This document shows, piece by piece, positions 35,560 through 49,314 of a stretch of 64,000 nt of DNA. The position numbers were made by a program, and so were the translations under genes. Each line of letters opens with the position of its first letter. Within the stretch, counting starts at the first letter, position 1. Source of the stretch: Symsagittifera roscoffensis (lineage: Eukaryota; Xenacoelomorpha; Acoela; Convolutidae). The notes under the pieces were generated by a model, which saw only the letters and a list, made by a program, of their open reading frames with translations, had not been told where the DNA came from and did not search any database. The DNA lies in NCBI RefSeq assembly GCF_963678635.1, contig NC_087071.1, positions 46,916,889-46,980,888 on the forward strand. The letters are read 5' to 3'.

Positions 35560-38500
35560 CTAAAATCGTACCAATGATTTATTCAGAGTTTCATACTCCA
35601 GTATGTACACCAGTAACTAACCCAAGCTACAATCAATCTTGTTAAAACATCGAGTAACAACTAAATTCAACATTATTCTATCCACATTTTACACAAACAA
35701 AGTTATAGTAAACTTAGTGTTATCACATGGCGCAGCCAGCAGAATTTCTATCTGAGGACAACAGAACTGATATGGGGATTCCTGTTTTCCTGAGCTCAAA
35801 TCCATCCTGGAACTTTTAAAGTATGATTCGACCAGTTCCTGATGGCAGTAACGCTAAAGGAAAACGTTAACCTTGAAGTACTCCTGGAGGAGCAAAAACC
35901 CGTTGTAGAAGAACCGGAACTACGTCCGAAAACACCTCGAACTGGAAAAGACGCGTCGGCGACAGCAGCCCGCGAGGCATGGGATAGATTGTTAAGATCT
36001 CGTGTAGTAGCAGAAAATGAAAAGAGACGAGAAAGAGGACCAAAGGTTGATCACAATATTTTCTACAACAAAGTACAAAAACGTCTAGTGTCAAGACTAT
36101 TCCTTGCGTAGGGGGCGGAGGAGAAGAAAACAATTTGTTCAAAAAAATCCCCTCGTTGAAATTTCTAAACTGCAATTTAAGGAAATGGTCAGGCTGGCAA
36201 AGGTTACTTCGAAAATACCCAGAGCATTACTTACGAGCGGTACAAGTTATTTAATAGATCACAAGAAGTCGGTGAATCGTTGGAGGCGTTTCATGCCGCG
36301 TTAACTGCGCAAGCAGCGAAGTCGGCACTGGACACTTAAGAGGATGAACTAGTGAGGGATCTATTAATTTCGAAGATGAGAGGTCCTGCATTGCAAGACA
36401 CACCGACGTTCGAAACATTGCCGCCCGATGAAGTGTTAAAACGTGCATTTAAGTTCAAACAAAGTTAACAAACAACACAAGCATTCCAAAAAGAACGACA
36501 TTAGGTACTGCGCAAACAATATCGCAATCGGGATCGCATATAAAAATGAAGCAGGAACCGATTTTGGCAGTAGGAAATAGAAGTCAACAAAATAGAAGAT
36601 ACAATAGGGAGAGAAGTAGACAAAAACAACCGGATGGAAGTGCACCGGCAAAACATAGCACGGAAGATAGGAAACCCTGCAATAGGTAAGGTAAACCGTT
36701 TACAGAAGTACATCTGAAAAATTGTGCAGCAATGGGAAAGTAATGCAAAAACTGTAATAGGACAAACCATTTTGAGCGCATATGTAGGTCACAACAAGTA
36801 AACGAGAAAACAGAAACGAAAGGGAGAACGGAAGAAGAGTGTAACCTAATACAAACATTTGATTTTTGCGAGGAGTTTGAAATTATGTCCATTGAACAAA
36901 AAAACAATCAGTTGGAAAGATAAACAAATATATCGAAGAAAAATTGGAAAAAATAGCAGGGATGGGAATATAAAAAAAGACTAAAAATGCGAAAAATTGA
37001 TATTCGTCGAGACCCAACTTCAGAAAAAATGAAATCATTTAAAGCACTAGTTCGAATTTATAAACAAATAAACAACATGACTGTAGATACAGGAAGCCCG
37101 ATATCTTTCCTGACTTGGACAGTAGCGAAACAAATCTTAGATTCGTCTGGGAAGGTGATGTTTACGCCTTCGGAGCAATTGAACCTGCCGGCACAATTTA
37201 TAATTTATAACAAGCACCCCATTGTAATATTGGGCGCACCAAATGCAAATATACGTTCGGCAGGATGGGAAATTTAAGATCACGTTTTTAATCACGGAAA
37301 GACGAACGAGGCCCATTCTAGGGCTAGACTCACAAAACAAAGTTGGCATCAAAACTACCCAAAAACCGGCTCTAAAAGAAAAATCTACATTTGACGTGCT
37401 TTCTTGCAAACAGTCGGATGAATGGAAGGAAAAATTCCATTCAAAATTCAAAGGTCTGTTCGAACGTCAAATACAATCAACACACCATGTATTAAACACG
37501 ATATTCAACTACACTCTCTCCCCAATCCAGGAAAAGGGGAGGCGAATACCAATCCATGTTCAGTAGAAGGTAGAAAAAGAAATTGACAAACTACTTTTGG
37601 AGGGTTTTATTCAAAGGTTAGACAAATGTACAAGTGATTGCTTTTTTGCCCCCAATTTCATCATTGCAATAAAGATGACTCCATCAAATTGGCCTTAGAA
37701 GCCAAACCTATAATTAGTCAATTGTACAAAAGTAAGTACCAAATGCCGAATGTAGAAGAACTGCTCGATGGGTTCAGTCAAATTGTGACTGCACAAGCAG
37801 CAGATACTTTATTTTTCACAGTGCTGGATTTGAAATATGCATACAGTCAATTGAAACTTACATCGGAAACGGCAAAACAAGGCAATTTCAATATAGTAGG
37901 GGGAAGGTGACTGGCACATATCAATTTTGACCGGATTCTACGGTTTGGCTGATATGCCGGCGAAATTCCAGAAGGCATTGGATCGTACTCTGAACAATTC
38001 GAGAAACACCTTCTGTTTTTTAGATGATATATTGATAGTTTCAAAATGGTCAAAAATGGAGCTTGAAAAACTAATATTGGCTGTCTTGATAAAGCTAAAA
38101 AAGAAAACTTATTCCATAAACTGTCAAAATGACATTTTTTCATACACGAAGTAAATTGGTTAGGACACAAACTATCGGAAAATGGGGTCACACCGAAAAT
38201 CACAAAAACAGAGGCCATACTCGAATTAGAGCATTCACAGTCTCTAAAACAAGTCAGGTCTTTTTTGGGGAGTAAAAACTATCATTCGAAGTTTATACCG
38301 AATGCAGCTAACACTTACAGATAAGCTGCGAACGCTATAACGGGAAGAGAATAAAAAGAAAAAAAACGAAAAACATAAAAGTACCTGTTAAAAAATTTGA
38401 ATGGAGTCCTGAACATTCAAAAGTAATCGAAGGTATTAAAAAAGTAAAAAGCAGTAGCGAACATAGCTAAGCTAAATTATTTTGACCCAGCTAAGGAGAC

Positions 38501-41500
38501 GCGAGTGAAATGTGATGCAAGTCATAGCGGATTAGGGGCATCTCTAGAATAACTAACAAAAGAAAACGATTGGATTCCAATCTCATTTGCATCACGCTAT
38601 TTAATTACTCAAGAAAATAAAAATTCCACTAACGAGTTGGAATTATTGGCAGTTGTATGGGCAGTGGATCGTTTTAAACATTACTTATAAGGGAAAAAAT
38701 TTTTAATAGTTACGGACCACAAAGCTTTAACATCTGCGTTAGAACGGAATTGTTCTAATAAAACCTATCAATCAAGACTAACACGATGGGTGGATAGATT
38801 ATTACCATACCAATTTACATATCAAAGGAAGGAACATGGGTATTGTGTTTTATCTATCATGAGAACCAACCGGAGAGCCGTGGCCGGAATCAGTTTTAGA
38901 TAAAAAGTGGTTACATCAATTGAATGTTTTCATAAAGCACTCGACTGTTTGGAAAGTAGGCTGAGTGATACAAATTCACTAAAACACAAAAAAAAGCTTT
39001 TAGAATATTCCCAGCAGCAGCAAGTTTCGAGTGAAATGATGAAATCCAGGCACGGTTGCTGTAGCAACCAAAAGTTCCAAAAGCAAACAAAGCTCGACTG
39101 GAACGAGAACGGGTTTGGTTCGCGATTTCGAACTGCGAGCAACACGTTGAAACGAACACTTTAGTCAGTTTCACGAATACAATCCACTCGGTTAGTCTCA
39201 TTCAAGAAGAAAGTTTCAACATAAAACCGATGGAGAGCGGAAAGTCAAAGATGAAAATTGTGCGGATTGAAGACTGTAAGACACAGGAGGAGAATGACAA
39301 AATAACGGAGGGGGAATTAACGGAGACAACCTTCCGCAGGACATGCAGAATGAGGAGGTGAGCGTTGGATAGATCGGGGTCAGACAGCATAGACGAGGAC
39401 AACTATGCTGCCCGAGCGGTTACTTGGAACTAAGATGCAATTGAGACTAAGAATTTGCTCTCAATTTGGGATTTGGTCAGTCAGGAAAACGACTACACAG
39501 GAAACAATAGAGAGCTGGAGGCGGTAACGCAAAAGCTCAGTGGCATTCCGAGGTCAGTAAATTGTTTGAGTTGACCAGCGAAATCAATCATTGACGTAGT
39601 CTTAACCGCAGAGGATGACGACGGCAGCCAAGAGGTGAGTGTGGTTCAACCAACAAAAAGGATCAACAAAAATCGAAATCAACTGAATCGTTAGAATGAA
39701 TCGTTAGAAGACATGGGAAACATCGGAACTTTCGGTCTGTCTAAGCTATTCGATTAGACTTTGCTGGCTGAACTCATCTCGGAGGATGTCTGGATGGATC
39801 GCTTAGGACGTGTGCTTACGACGAGAAATGACAGAGCAGGATTTTAATTAACGGGACCGTATACGAACCCATTGTCGAATCAACTATCCGCTTACGACGT
39901 GTGCTTACGCTTACGACGAGAAATTACCGCGTAGGATTTTAATTAACGGGACCGTATACGAACCCATTGTCGAATCAACTATCCGTAGTAGACGACTGCA
40001 TACTGGTCGACAATCGACTAGCAAATCCGGCACAAATCCGACCGGTGGTCATGAAGAGGATACACAGAGGTCATCCGGGCAAGAGGCCATGCTCGACGTT
40101 TCGAACTATTTGTGGTGGCCTCATAAGCATAAGGATGTAGTCAACCTCGCAGAAGAATGTCGAGAAAGAACACGTTACGTTATAACGCAATGTATATAAT
40201 TTCCAAAAACTTCTCACAACCTCTGCCACTGCTATTGCAGCCAGGACAAAAGGTTCAATTAGATTATGCAGGTCCTTTAGAGGATAGTAAGGGAAAGAAA
40301 ATCTATTTGTTAGTACCGATTGACTGATACTCAAAACTTCATTCTGTCAAGGTTAGGAATCAACGGGGGGTAAACCTACGATAAAATTTTTAGGCCCATA
40401 CATACTCACGGATCCCAGAGTCGATAAAAATTGACCATTTCTCGGGATTCAAGGGAAAAGCGATGAAAAAATTCTGCGATGAGGAAATATGATCGAACAA
40501 AAGTTTTGTCCGGTGGTAGACCATCGCGGGTGTGGTTTGGTTGAAAGGACAATACAAACAATAAAAAGGCGATTAGGAGTAATGCTCCTTGAAGAAAATG
40601 TAAATTCGATCAAAATATGCCTTAGCACGATAATAAGGGATATGCGTTGGATTAAACAGAAAACTATTCAGCAGTCACCATTTGAGGGACATTTTGGCAA
40701 GCTGCCAAAAACAGAGTTTGAAATTATTCGGGACAGGTTCTTAAGCATTTTTTCTGACCATTTAGATAAACAAAATCTGGAGAGGTCGGCGTTGACCGCC
40801 AGTCAACTGAAAAAGAGGAAAGATCAGTCACGGGATTCACTCAAGATTGTGAAGAAACGCCAGAGGAATCGAGACGTTAGCCCGCTGTTCGAACAGGAGC
40901 ATAAAACCACTCAGGATAGAAATAGAGCAAGAACCCTCAAGGCGTTACTCGAAGCGAACGCCAAATAGAATCCGGAACGTCGTAAGTTCGCGGGACAAAA
41001 TTTACAACAACTATACGACGATACTAGTACCATAGGCCCAGAACTTCGAAAGGAACTACTTTACTCCTGGGAACGGGGGTTCGTAGAGGACAAACCCAAG
41101 GGATCGGAGTGGAACAATCAAAATTTGGTTCGACGGGATGAGAAGTGGAGCAGCACTAACTAATCCTTTGAAGGGAAAAGTAGCGGCTGAAACACCAAAG
41201 ACTATCACAACAGCTTCTGGCTCAATTTATCGGGAAAGCGATTTGGCCAAGGCGGTGATTCCAGTAAAAAACATACCGAATGATGGGAATAGTCAAAAAG
41301 AAAAAGCGAAAAGCCGGTTGGATGAACCAAAGAGCAAATATCAAAAGGAAAACGTGGAGCCTGAAGAGGAAACAGAGTCAGAAGAAGAAGAAAGAAATCT
41401 TTTCGAAGAGCAAGCTAAGAAACATTTCCAAAATAGCGACACTATAGTCACATCGAAGGACAGGCCTACAGGAGGGTGACTGAATCTGGCGGTAAGGAGA

Positions 41501-42379
41501 GCAAAGCCAAACCAAGGCGGCCCGGCAATGGGGGCGCAAAAACTCAGCAACAAGTGGCAATTAGACCCAAAGGAAAGACGGCAGATAAGAAAAAAGCTGC
41601 AACAGTAGTAGTGGATAATCCAAAAACAAAACAGGAGGATCCAATAAAACCTCAAGAAGCCTAGCAGCTCCGTAGGCCTAGAAAGCGCTAGTCCCAAAAT
41701 GATACAGAAACGGATTACTAGGGACACATCTCCAAGCACAATTCTGAACGCGTTCCAGAAGCAAGACATGGCACCAGACGAGTGGCAACCCCTTGCGGAT
41801 CAAGTTCCGACAAGAGGCTTTCAGCAAACAGCGGAGGTAATACAAAATTCTAAGGACACATTGGCAGAGGAACATGTGACAGGGGGCATTAGTTCTCCAC
41901 CAAGGTTTTCTGATGAATCGATGATTGACGAGCAATCGAGAACTACTATCAGACACAGCAAAAAAACTACAAAAAATCAAGGGCCCAAGAGTTTCGGTAG
42001 CCCGATAAAACATTCAGTTAGAGAAATAAGCGCAGAAGCAAACTTAGCAGACTTGAACGAGATGGCTTTGGAGAAATACAGATATAAACTGACAAACTTA
42101 AAAACGGACACTAGAAAACCACTGGAAACACGACTAAATCTCTTGGAACGGCACTTTTTCCGAAAAAGTTCGGATATTCTGCAAGGGACACATCGCGGCC
42201 ATGGAATGCAACGTGGAAAGAACCACTAGACCTTACGCAATAAACTGAACAAAAACTTTTCACTAATTTTAGACATCTACCGGATAAACGAACTGAGATG
42301 AAAACTCTTGATATGTTATTATTCCTAAAATTTTATATTGGTCCTCCTATTTTATATTTTATATTGGTTCTCGGGGGAA

Positions 42380-42515
42380 TGTGGTACTGCGTTTGCAGTA
42401 ACTAACTTTGAGTGACAGCCAAACGGCCCTTGCATTAGCAGTAAGCGTATTTATAAATGTTAAATAATTACGTTATGATATTATTGATTATGTGTGGTCA
42501 AGGTCAACAGTGGTG
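42380..42515 (+). repeat. 3' LTR of fossil C
   Basis: It directly follows the polypurine tract TCGGGGGAA. It starts TGTGGTACTGCGTTTGC and ends GGTCAACAGTGGTG. The match to the 5' LTR is about 87 % by hand count. Confidence 0.82.
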
Positions 42516-44341
42516 TGTTTGATAAGTTGATAATATTGATTTGTTTTGTTTGTAAAAACGAAATGAAATTCATGAGAAAAAAACATAAATGCAGTTAAGA
42601 ATAAAACAGCTAAACAGTTCAAACAATTGGTTTCATAAGAAAAAATTTCAGTCAAATTTCTTTTTATTTTTAATTTTCTTTGATACTTACTGCGGAAATC
42701 AGTTTTTGTTGGTTCTGTTTGCATGTCGTTAAGTATTTAAGACCACAAAAAGGATGGTTATTTTATAGGGATGCCACAGCAATTGCTGAGTTTTCTTAGT
42801 TGTCTTTTTTTTCGCCGACTGAATAATACTTAAAGCACGTTTATGAACAATTTAGATTAAATTACTTAACGGCTGAAAAAAAAACAATTGGACAAGTGTT
42901 AAAACAATTGAGGACATGGGGGCAAGAAAAAATTGATTTGATTTCATTTTTGAAGTTAAATACAACAAAATAAATTACATTAGATTTTTTCAGCTTTTTC
43001 AACAAAGCTTTTTGACGTTATTACATAACGTCGTTTTTGCATAAATTTACCAATCTGAGAAAACGAGTGAAATAGTTAAACTTTCTCACCCAACTTGAAA
43101 AATTAAATTTAACCATAGAAAAAAAGTTTCAATCATCTTATACACACTAACTGCTTTTTCCTACTACTGAGTGCATTTTGCTTTCCTCTAAAAAACGAAA
43201 TCACAATTTATATATAAAAAAAAATTAGACTATCAAATAAATAGTCGATTTTTCGAATTCTTTTTTTGCAAAGTCATTAAACTCGATATTTTCGAATATC
43301 ATTAAAGAACACTGAGAAAGGTTACAGGATACATCATATTGATAACCTTGAACCTTGAAATGTTAAAAAGTTTTGAAAAATGTCGTTGCAGCTTTTAAAG
43401 TCGAAGTTTTCAAGAAATAGCGATGTACTCTTTGCAGTTCAATTATGTCACTCGATGAAATGAAATTTAATTTTATCATTGAAAAATTAGATTCCCAAAA
43501 CATTTCAAAAATTTGAATTGAGATTTTGTTATCAGTCTGTTTGTAAATATTATATGGCTTCTGAGATTTTGAAGATAATTTATTGGAATTTTAGTTCATT
43601 TTGCAGACTTTCTTTTACCTTTTAGCAGTTTATGTTTTGTAGATAATTATAGTTGGTTAAAACTTTCGCTTCCATAAAAATTGAGGAAAAAAAATTAAAA
43701 ACGGATATTTTGAAAAATCAAAAACAATTTGCGAAAAGATGAAGATGATATCTTGTGCTCCATCAATTGGCTCAATCATTATAGCTTTAATTCAAGAATT
43801 TGGAATTAAAAATTTTTGGTGGAATTGGTAAAAAGATCAAAAGATGTCGCAATATAACAATAAGCAAACTTTGAATGACACTTTTGATCAAATCGAGTCA
43901 GCTCGAGACGAAAGCGGTCCTGGTTGTACTAATTGTAAATAAATTTTAACTTTCGGAAGCACTGCAACTTTTCTGAACTTTAAAAGACAGTTCGATCAAT
44001 CGAAAGTTCTAAAGTCCAACTCTCTGATGTAACACCAAAGTAAATGTTGATTCAAGTTTGTTTGATTATGAAACTCAATAATCAAACAAATTTATTGACA
44101 TTCTTAATTCTTAAAATCAATTCAGATTTGAATTACAATACCTCTTATTGTTTTCTCTGAATCATTTAGATTCCAACACTTTTGCAATTCTAATAATAAA
44201 GTTCTAACAATAAATGGTTTTCGGGACAAAAATAAAATCAAACGTCATAAGTCGTTGCAATAGTTTCAAGCATAAGAAATAGTTGTTAGTTTCGCTCAAT
44301 GGATCATTTGAACCATATTTAAAAAGTCAAGATTGAAAGCA
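42516..44341. other. Unique part of duplication copy A, no gene
   Basis: AT-rich DNA aligns to 51105-52250 and 53248-53811 in copy B. The best stretch (43501-43625) differs at about four positions. No coding or RNA signature was seen before the tRNA gene. Confidence 0.5.
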
Positions 44342-44424
44342 GCTACTATGGCCGAGTGGTTAAGGCGTTGGACTTAAGTTCCAATGGACAATAGTCCTCC
44401 TGGGTTCGAACCCCAGTGGTAGCA
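44342..44424 (+). tRNA. tRNA-Leu(UAA)
   Basis: This is an 83-nt class II tRNA. The acceptor GCTACTA pairs with TGGTAGC, with one G-T, and the discriminator is A. The D arm contains the A box TGGCCGAGTGG. The anticodon stem TTGGA/TCCAA encloses the loop CTTAAGT with anticodon TAA. A long variable arm has stem GGAC/GTCC. The T stem CTGGG/CCCAG encloses TTCGAAC, giving the B box GGGTTCGAACC. A T-rich run (GCTTTTT) follows within a few bases and can stop RNA polymerase III. The gene has no intron and no CCA is encoded, as normal for a eukaryotic nuclear tRNA. It delivers leucine to UUA codons. A near-identical copy lies at 53812. Confidence 0.97.
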
Positions 44425-44887
44425 GCTTTTTACACCATCCATTCCAATCTCTGTCCCGAAAAAATTATGAAAAAATTGTTTGATGTAACTAGCGTTTTAT
44501 TAGGTTCAAAAACCCCCTGTGCCCTCTCACATTTGAATTTCAGTTTTGAAAAACAAATTTTATGATGTTATACTTTATGAAATTTTGCAGTATGAACAAA
44601 CTAACTAATGTGAACAACTTTTTTTCTCCATACTTTACACTGTAATATCACTCGTCAGTCATTCCTAAACAAATGAGTTTCAATGTGTTTTTGAAAAATC
44701 GGGCTAGAAAAATATATTGTTTTTTTTTTAGTTTTTACCCGATATTTGATTTTCTATTTTTAAATTCTGCTTTAGTTTGTCAAAATGCAATGAAATTTTG
44801 TCTGGTGAACAAACTAAGTATTTTGAAAGCATTCGTTTTTCATAGTTCACGTCGTAACATCACGCATTCAGCATTAATAACACGTCC

Positions 44888-45084
44888 TTACAAGGCCAAA
44901 CTGCGTATTCTGTGAGTTATAAGTGTATTCCGCAACAAGGACGCTCTCTTTGTTCTTTTTGGTTCCTACATTCTTTTCGATCGTTCCGAAAATTTTTTAA
45001 CATGGTTAAAAATTTATCTCTGATTTCCAGAGACCTACAAAGACGAAAATGTGCACCTATCCAGTGCAAAAATTGGCCTCGTAA
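44888..45084. mobile_element. Small MITE with TTACRAGGCCAA inverted ends, copy A
   Basis: The left end is TTACAAGGCCAAACTG. The right end, reverse complemented, is TTACGAGGCCAATTTTTGCACTGGATAGG. It contains the TGTATTCCGCAA word typical of the family at 23275-23592 and 62614-62880. At 197 bp it may be a compact, two-ended form of that family. No target duplication was found. Confidence 0.6.
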
Positions 45085-45633
45085 TGATAATGAAATTAAG
45101 AAGGGGGAAAAATGAAAAGTTTGGTGGAAGTGAAAAAGAGTCCGAATTGCAAAGCGATTGGACTTTTGGAGCCTAAATGGCTTCATGGTGATGATGCGAA
45201 GCTTACTCCTCCTTTCATTTCATTAGTTTGTTTTTACCCTTTACAGAATTAACCAAGCAACTTGTTCCTGATCAAAATCCTGGGACTAAAACTACTATGC
45301 TAAAAACGTTTTTTCTTTAGAAATTGCCAAAAAAAAAGATTTGATCATGGCATCACTGTGAAAACAGAAATTTTACTAATGGAAAAATTAGAAAAAAATT
45401 AACAGATTTGTTGGCTTTCATATAATCAATTCAGATCTGAATTACAAGATCTCTGTTTGTTTTTCTGAATTATACAGATTCCAACATTTTTGCAATTCTG
45501 ATGAAAAACTCTAAAATCCAAAATCGAAATTCGAAATTCGAGAAGTCGTCGCAAAAGCTTCGATAAGATCAGATGATTGCACAATTACTGAAATCGAATA
45601 ATAGAATCATGTATTGAAAAGCAAAAAAAACGC

Positions 45634-45694
45634 GTAGCTGCCATAGACGAGTGGCTAAAGCGTTGGACTTGAAATCTCATGGCTAATAGGGCTC
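45634..45694 (+). pseudogene. Truncated tRNA-Ser-like relic, copy A
   Basis: GTAGCTGCCATAGACGAGTGG followed by CTAAAGCGTTGGACTTGAAATC looks like the 5' half of a class II tRNA: acceptor strand, A box and an anticodon loop CTTGAAA with anticodon TGA (serine). A piece resembling a variable arm ends at GGGCTC. The T arm and 3' acceptor are absent, and TTTTT follows at once. It cannot make a tRNA. It may be the remains of a retroposed or truncated gene that was later duplicated with the region. Confidence 0.65.
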
Positions 45695-47489
45695 TTTTTC
45701 AATTTCCCAACTCCTCGTAAAAATTAAGATATCAGTATTGCGAAACTGTTCATAAGGCAATTCGCATGTAGAAAAAGTTGTAGAATTTTGTTCACTTTTT
45801 ATCCCAACATGTTTTAGTAGGTTTTAGAACATCAAAAGCAACTTTAATTACACTAAAGGACAAAACTAGGCGCAAATTCAGGTTTTTACTCTCAAAATAC
45901 CTGCTTCCAATGTTCGCTTTGGACAACATTTACTTCGAAGTTCAGAAACGTTTTTACATAGACCAAGAGCAAATGATCAAAGCTACTTTCTAAGAAACTA
46001 TCAAAGTGTAGTTTTAAGAACTTATCAATTTAATCGGGGTCTGAAAGTGCCAGTTTTAATCATCTGCACTAAGTAAGAAATGTAGTAAATTCTTTTTCAA
46101 ATAAAAAGAATAAAAACATTGTTCATGTGACATAAATCAATCAGTGTGAAAATTTTACCCTAGTCGGATGTTTCTTACTTTTTCAACCGAAGTTAGAATC
46201 CTATTGCAAATGAGGAAAACTGCTATTTTCAAAACCGGAAAAAACTGGTAAGTCTTTGAAACTAATTTTTGATAGTTTCTTAGAAGGTTGCTCTGATCAT
46301 TTGCACTTGATATACGTATAAATTTTTCTGAAATTCAAATGTTGTCCAAACTGGACATTGAAAACAAGCATTTTAGAGAGTAAAAGTCGGAATTGCGCTG
46401 AATTTTGCCCACTAGTGTAGGTTTTTGTAAAGTGAACATTTGAACAAATCAAAGAGTGGAACTGGAAAAGAGCCGCTAATAGTCCTCGTAGATTCCAAAG
46501 GCAGTGGAAGCAATCCAAATCCTTCGCTCTCTCGATGTCAATTAAACAAAAACTTCACACATTTTAACAAATAAGTGGCAACTTCACAGGTTTAAATTCA
46601 AATATATTATGGACTAGGATTGGTTTGAAAAGTCAAACATGCCAGATTAAAGCCAACTATTTCAATTTTTGGACTTCTTTGAATAGCTTTAGATTTTTTT
46701 GCTTCCAAATTTCATCTTTCTTGGTGCCCTTATGATTACAAAACTTTTTACATTTCCATACAGAAGAAAAGTTCACTGTGGTCATATTAACTATAAAGAC
46801 TTTTTTTGTTCAAAAAAAAACTTTCATAAAGTAGCAGATTTAGTCACGTAAAAAATAAAGAATAAATAAGTTGAGTTTATTAAATTTTCTTTGGTTGTCT
46901 CTTTTTGTAATGAATGGTTATGCTCGGGATGGTTCTTAATTCAAACTTGACAATTGCAATAATTTTTTAAACTCGAGTTGGCTCTTTTTTTTCAAATTTA
47001 TTGAGAAAATGTTTTATCTGAGTTAAATTTTGAGGGCTAGGGTTTTTGACACTGCAAATTTGCATCCATTTAACACAAGTTTAGTGCGCTGATTATCAGT
47101 TTTTTTTACTAATGCATAGCAAATATACCGCGTTCAGGAATAACACATTTGAATTTTACACATTTTAACATCATTGGTCTGCAAACACCATCACTTCATA
47201 AACGACTCAGTTTCTGGTTGTGGTATCATCCCGAGAAAAATTAATGTTGCAGGTTGTTTGCTTCTGGTCAAGTCTGATTTTGATTATTGGGTTTTTAGGA
47301 GTCTCAATTCAAAAAATTCAAGTTAAAATGATTGCTTTTTGACACGTAATTAAAAGTACAAAAAGTCTGCTTATAGTTTAGTTAGCTGATTTAAAATTTT
47401 GTTGGTTTCAAAACCACAACTTGCTTAAACAAGCTACAACAAGGAAGTAATAAACGAAAAAAAAGGACCATACAAGAAAAAAAAGTAAG
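45695..47489. other. Unique part of duplication copy A, no gene
   Basis: AT-rich DNA is collinear with 55123-57244 of copy B, except that B carries an extra segment at 56272-56593. No coding pattern is conserved between the copies, as expected of non-coding DNA. Confidence 0.5.
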
Positions 47490-47835
47490 AAAAAAGAAAA
47501 AACAAAGGCAAAGCTTCGCTTCGCAAACACTAGCAGCTTTATAAAAGAACAACACTAGAACAACACTACAAGCAGCTTTATAAAGTGCAATAAGTAAAAT
47601 TAGAAACAAGAATCGAATTGATAAAAACTCGGCTGAGTCTGAGATTCAATCTGTGACCTACGGCGTCCTAGTGAATATGTCTTTCAGGAACATACCACTC
47701 AGGCAAGTACGCTTAATTACTCACAAACATTTGGCTACGTCTGAGAATCGTTCCTGCGACCTGTAGAAAAAGAGTCTCTCACAATAATCACTCAACTACT
47801 GAAGCTTAATGGTTACCAAACACTAGCCACAGATG
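47490..47835 (-). repeat. tRNA-dimer-headed SINE-like repeat, copy A
   Basis: On the minus strand two tRNA-like modules stand in tandem, each preceded by a homologous linker. Module 1 (47808-47733) reads TAGTTGAGTGATTATTGTG, then GAGACTCTTTTTCTA with a CTT (lysine-type) anticodon position, then GGTCGCAGGAACGATTC. Module 2 (47713-47629) reads TTGCCTGAGTGGTATG, a CTAGG segment and GGTCACAGATTGAATC. A TTTTT run follows module 2. A conserved body then runs to about 47490 with TTATAAAGCTGCTTG and the near-palindrome GCGAAGCGAAGCTTTGC, ending in a pyrimidine-rich tail. The modules keep A-box and B-box-like sequences of a Pol III promoter. No SINE family known to me has this head. Confidence 0.7.
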
Positions 47836-48540
47836 AGGCAGAGAACAGATGCTAGTGAAATTTCCAAATAAATGAAAAAAAAGTTCATAACAAAACACAA
47901 ATCTTGCGTAAACAAAACGAATGATAAAAAGGAGAATTTAAAAAATAAGAAAAAGCAGGTGATGAAAAAATAAAAACGAAATCAGGATGATTTTCAGAGA
48001 GGAAAAGGGAAAAACAGTGGGGAAAAAGAGAATCAAAAAAAGAAAACTCGAAGAAAAAACTGAATAGGAATGTAGAAAAATTTAAAAAAAAACTGAAAGT
48101 GTCAGTTAACTAAAATAAAAGAACACTGAAGAAAAATGTTTGAAGCTTTGATCATTAAATTAAAAAATCGATGTTGAAAAAAATTGGATAACAAATTAAG
48201 TTTTTTTAAGAATAAAAAAAAGAAAGCGTAATTTGCTTTCTATTTAGCAATGAAATTGAATTGATTGATAAGGAAAAGTATCATACAAACATCCAGTGAC
48301 TGAGTTGAAGTTTAAAAGATATTTTTATCTGGGAGTTCTTTTGCCAGAAGTGAAGGTTCTGAAAACTGCCAAATTGGATTGCCTTAGAACAAATATTTTG
48401 CGCTATTTACCATTTTTTTAACATCTACCGTATGCGGTGATTTGTCTGCGTTTCAGAGTATTGCATTACCATGCCAACTGTCCTATCACTTTTGGGCAGC
48501 AAAACTTGAAAGCAATTTTTTATTTAAAAAATCAATGCCA
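47836..48540. other. Purine-rich part of copy A
   Basis: This is G+A-rich, low-complexity DNA on the plus strand, aligning to 57560-58320 in copy B. Lysine/glutamate-rich open frames here and to the right are by-products of the composition. Confidence 0.5.
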
Positions 48541-48970
48541 GAATCTTTTGCTTACGGTCATTGTTTTGCGGTCATTGAGTTTGAATCTTCGTAATTTCAT
48601 TTATGCATCAATGCAGTCACTAAAAAAAGCGTCGCATCTACATATTTTTTCTCATTTTCCTGCTAACTTCGAGTCCAAAATTTGCTGGAAAAAAGCAACA
48701 GAAAACAGTGTTGGAAGAAAACTCAAAATAAAATGAAATTCTAAGAGAAAAAGAGAGAAAAGAAACAGCAATAGGGTAAAAGAATAAGAGAAAGAAAAAA
48801 TTAAAGGATAAATTGAAAAAAACGGAGCAGAAAACCTGAATAAAAGTGAGAAAACGAGGAAAAATAAGACCAAGAAGAGGGAAAAGAAGGGAGAATAGCA
48901 GAGGACCTTGAAAAGATTTAAGGATTTAAGGAACAGGAGATTTGAAGTACAGGTAGAAAAAAAAAATTTT
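48541..48970. repeat. Local duplication inside copy A, unit 1
   Basis: The segment from CTTTTGCTTACGGTCATTG through AAAGCAACAGAAAACAGTG to the AGGACCTTGAAAAGATTTAAGG purine-rich part recurs at 49385-49900 with few differences. Copy B has it once (near 58320-58740), so the extra unit arose in copy A. Confidence 0.8.
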
Positions 48971-49314
48971 TTTTTTGAAGAAAAAGAAAAAATTGACGAA
49001 AAAAAAGAGGACCTTGAAAAAAATTAAGGAAAAATACAGTTGAAGTAAAAGAAAAAAACGAAGAAAAAGAAGAAGTAAAAGAAAAAAGGAAAACGAAGAT
49101 GTCAAAAAAGAAGAGTTCAAAACAAAAATGGAAAAAGAAGGAAAAGTCACTAAGAAGTTACAGAACTAGAAAACACCAAGAAAATGAAAAGAAGAATAAA
49201 GAAAAATTTTTCAAAAGAATTAGAGAAAAAACAGACAATCACCGGTTGGAAGTGGTAATGAGCATAAGGAATGAACGCAAGGAAACTGAAAAAAAAAAAC
49301 GGAAAAAAAACTCG

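Larger units (their letters stand above)
35424..42515 (+). mobile_element. Ty3/gypsy LTR retrotransposon fossil C
   Basis: The element has 136-bp LTRs at 35424-35559 and 42380-42515, and a GGGGGAA polypurine tract directly before the 3' LTR. Parts appear in Ty3/gypsy order. A gag-like region with a cysteine-rich knuckle lies at about 35840-36800. A retroviral-type protease motif (TVDTGSP) is near 37080. Reverse transcriptase lies at about 37300-38150, with TVLDLKYAYSQLKL and FCFLDDILIVS. RNase H follows at about 38400-38850, integrase at about 39850-40970, and a charged extra 3' region at 41130-42230. It has accumulated many breaks and is inactive. About 17 of 136 LTR positions differ by hand count, so it is old. 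It occupies copy A of the segmental duplication; copy B has no such element. Confidence 0.9.

Noticed and set aside
41138-42229. A host gene encoding a charged protein right of the integrase of fossil C
   Set aside because: It lies inside the LTR-bounded element, directly before the polypurine tract and 3' LTR, so it is the element's own 3' region.
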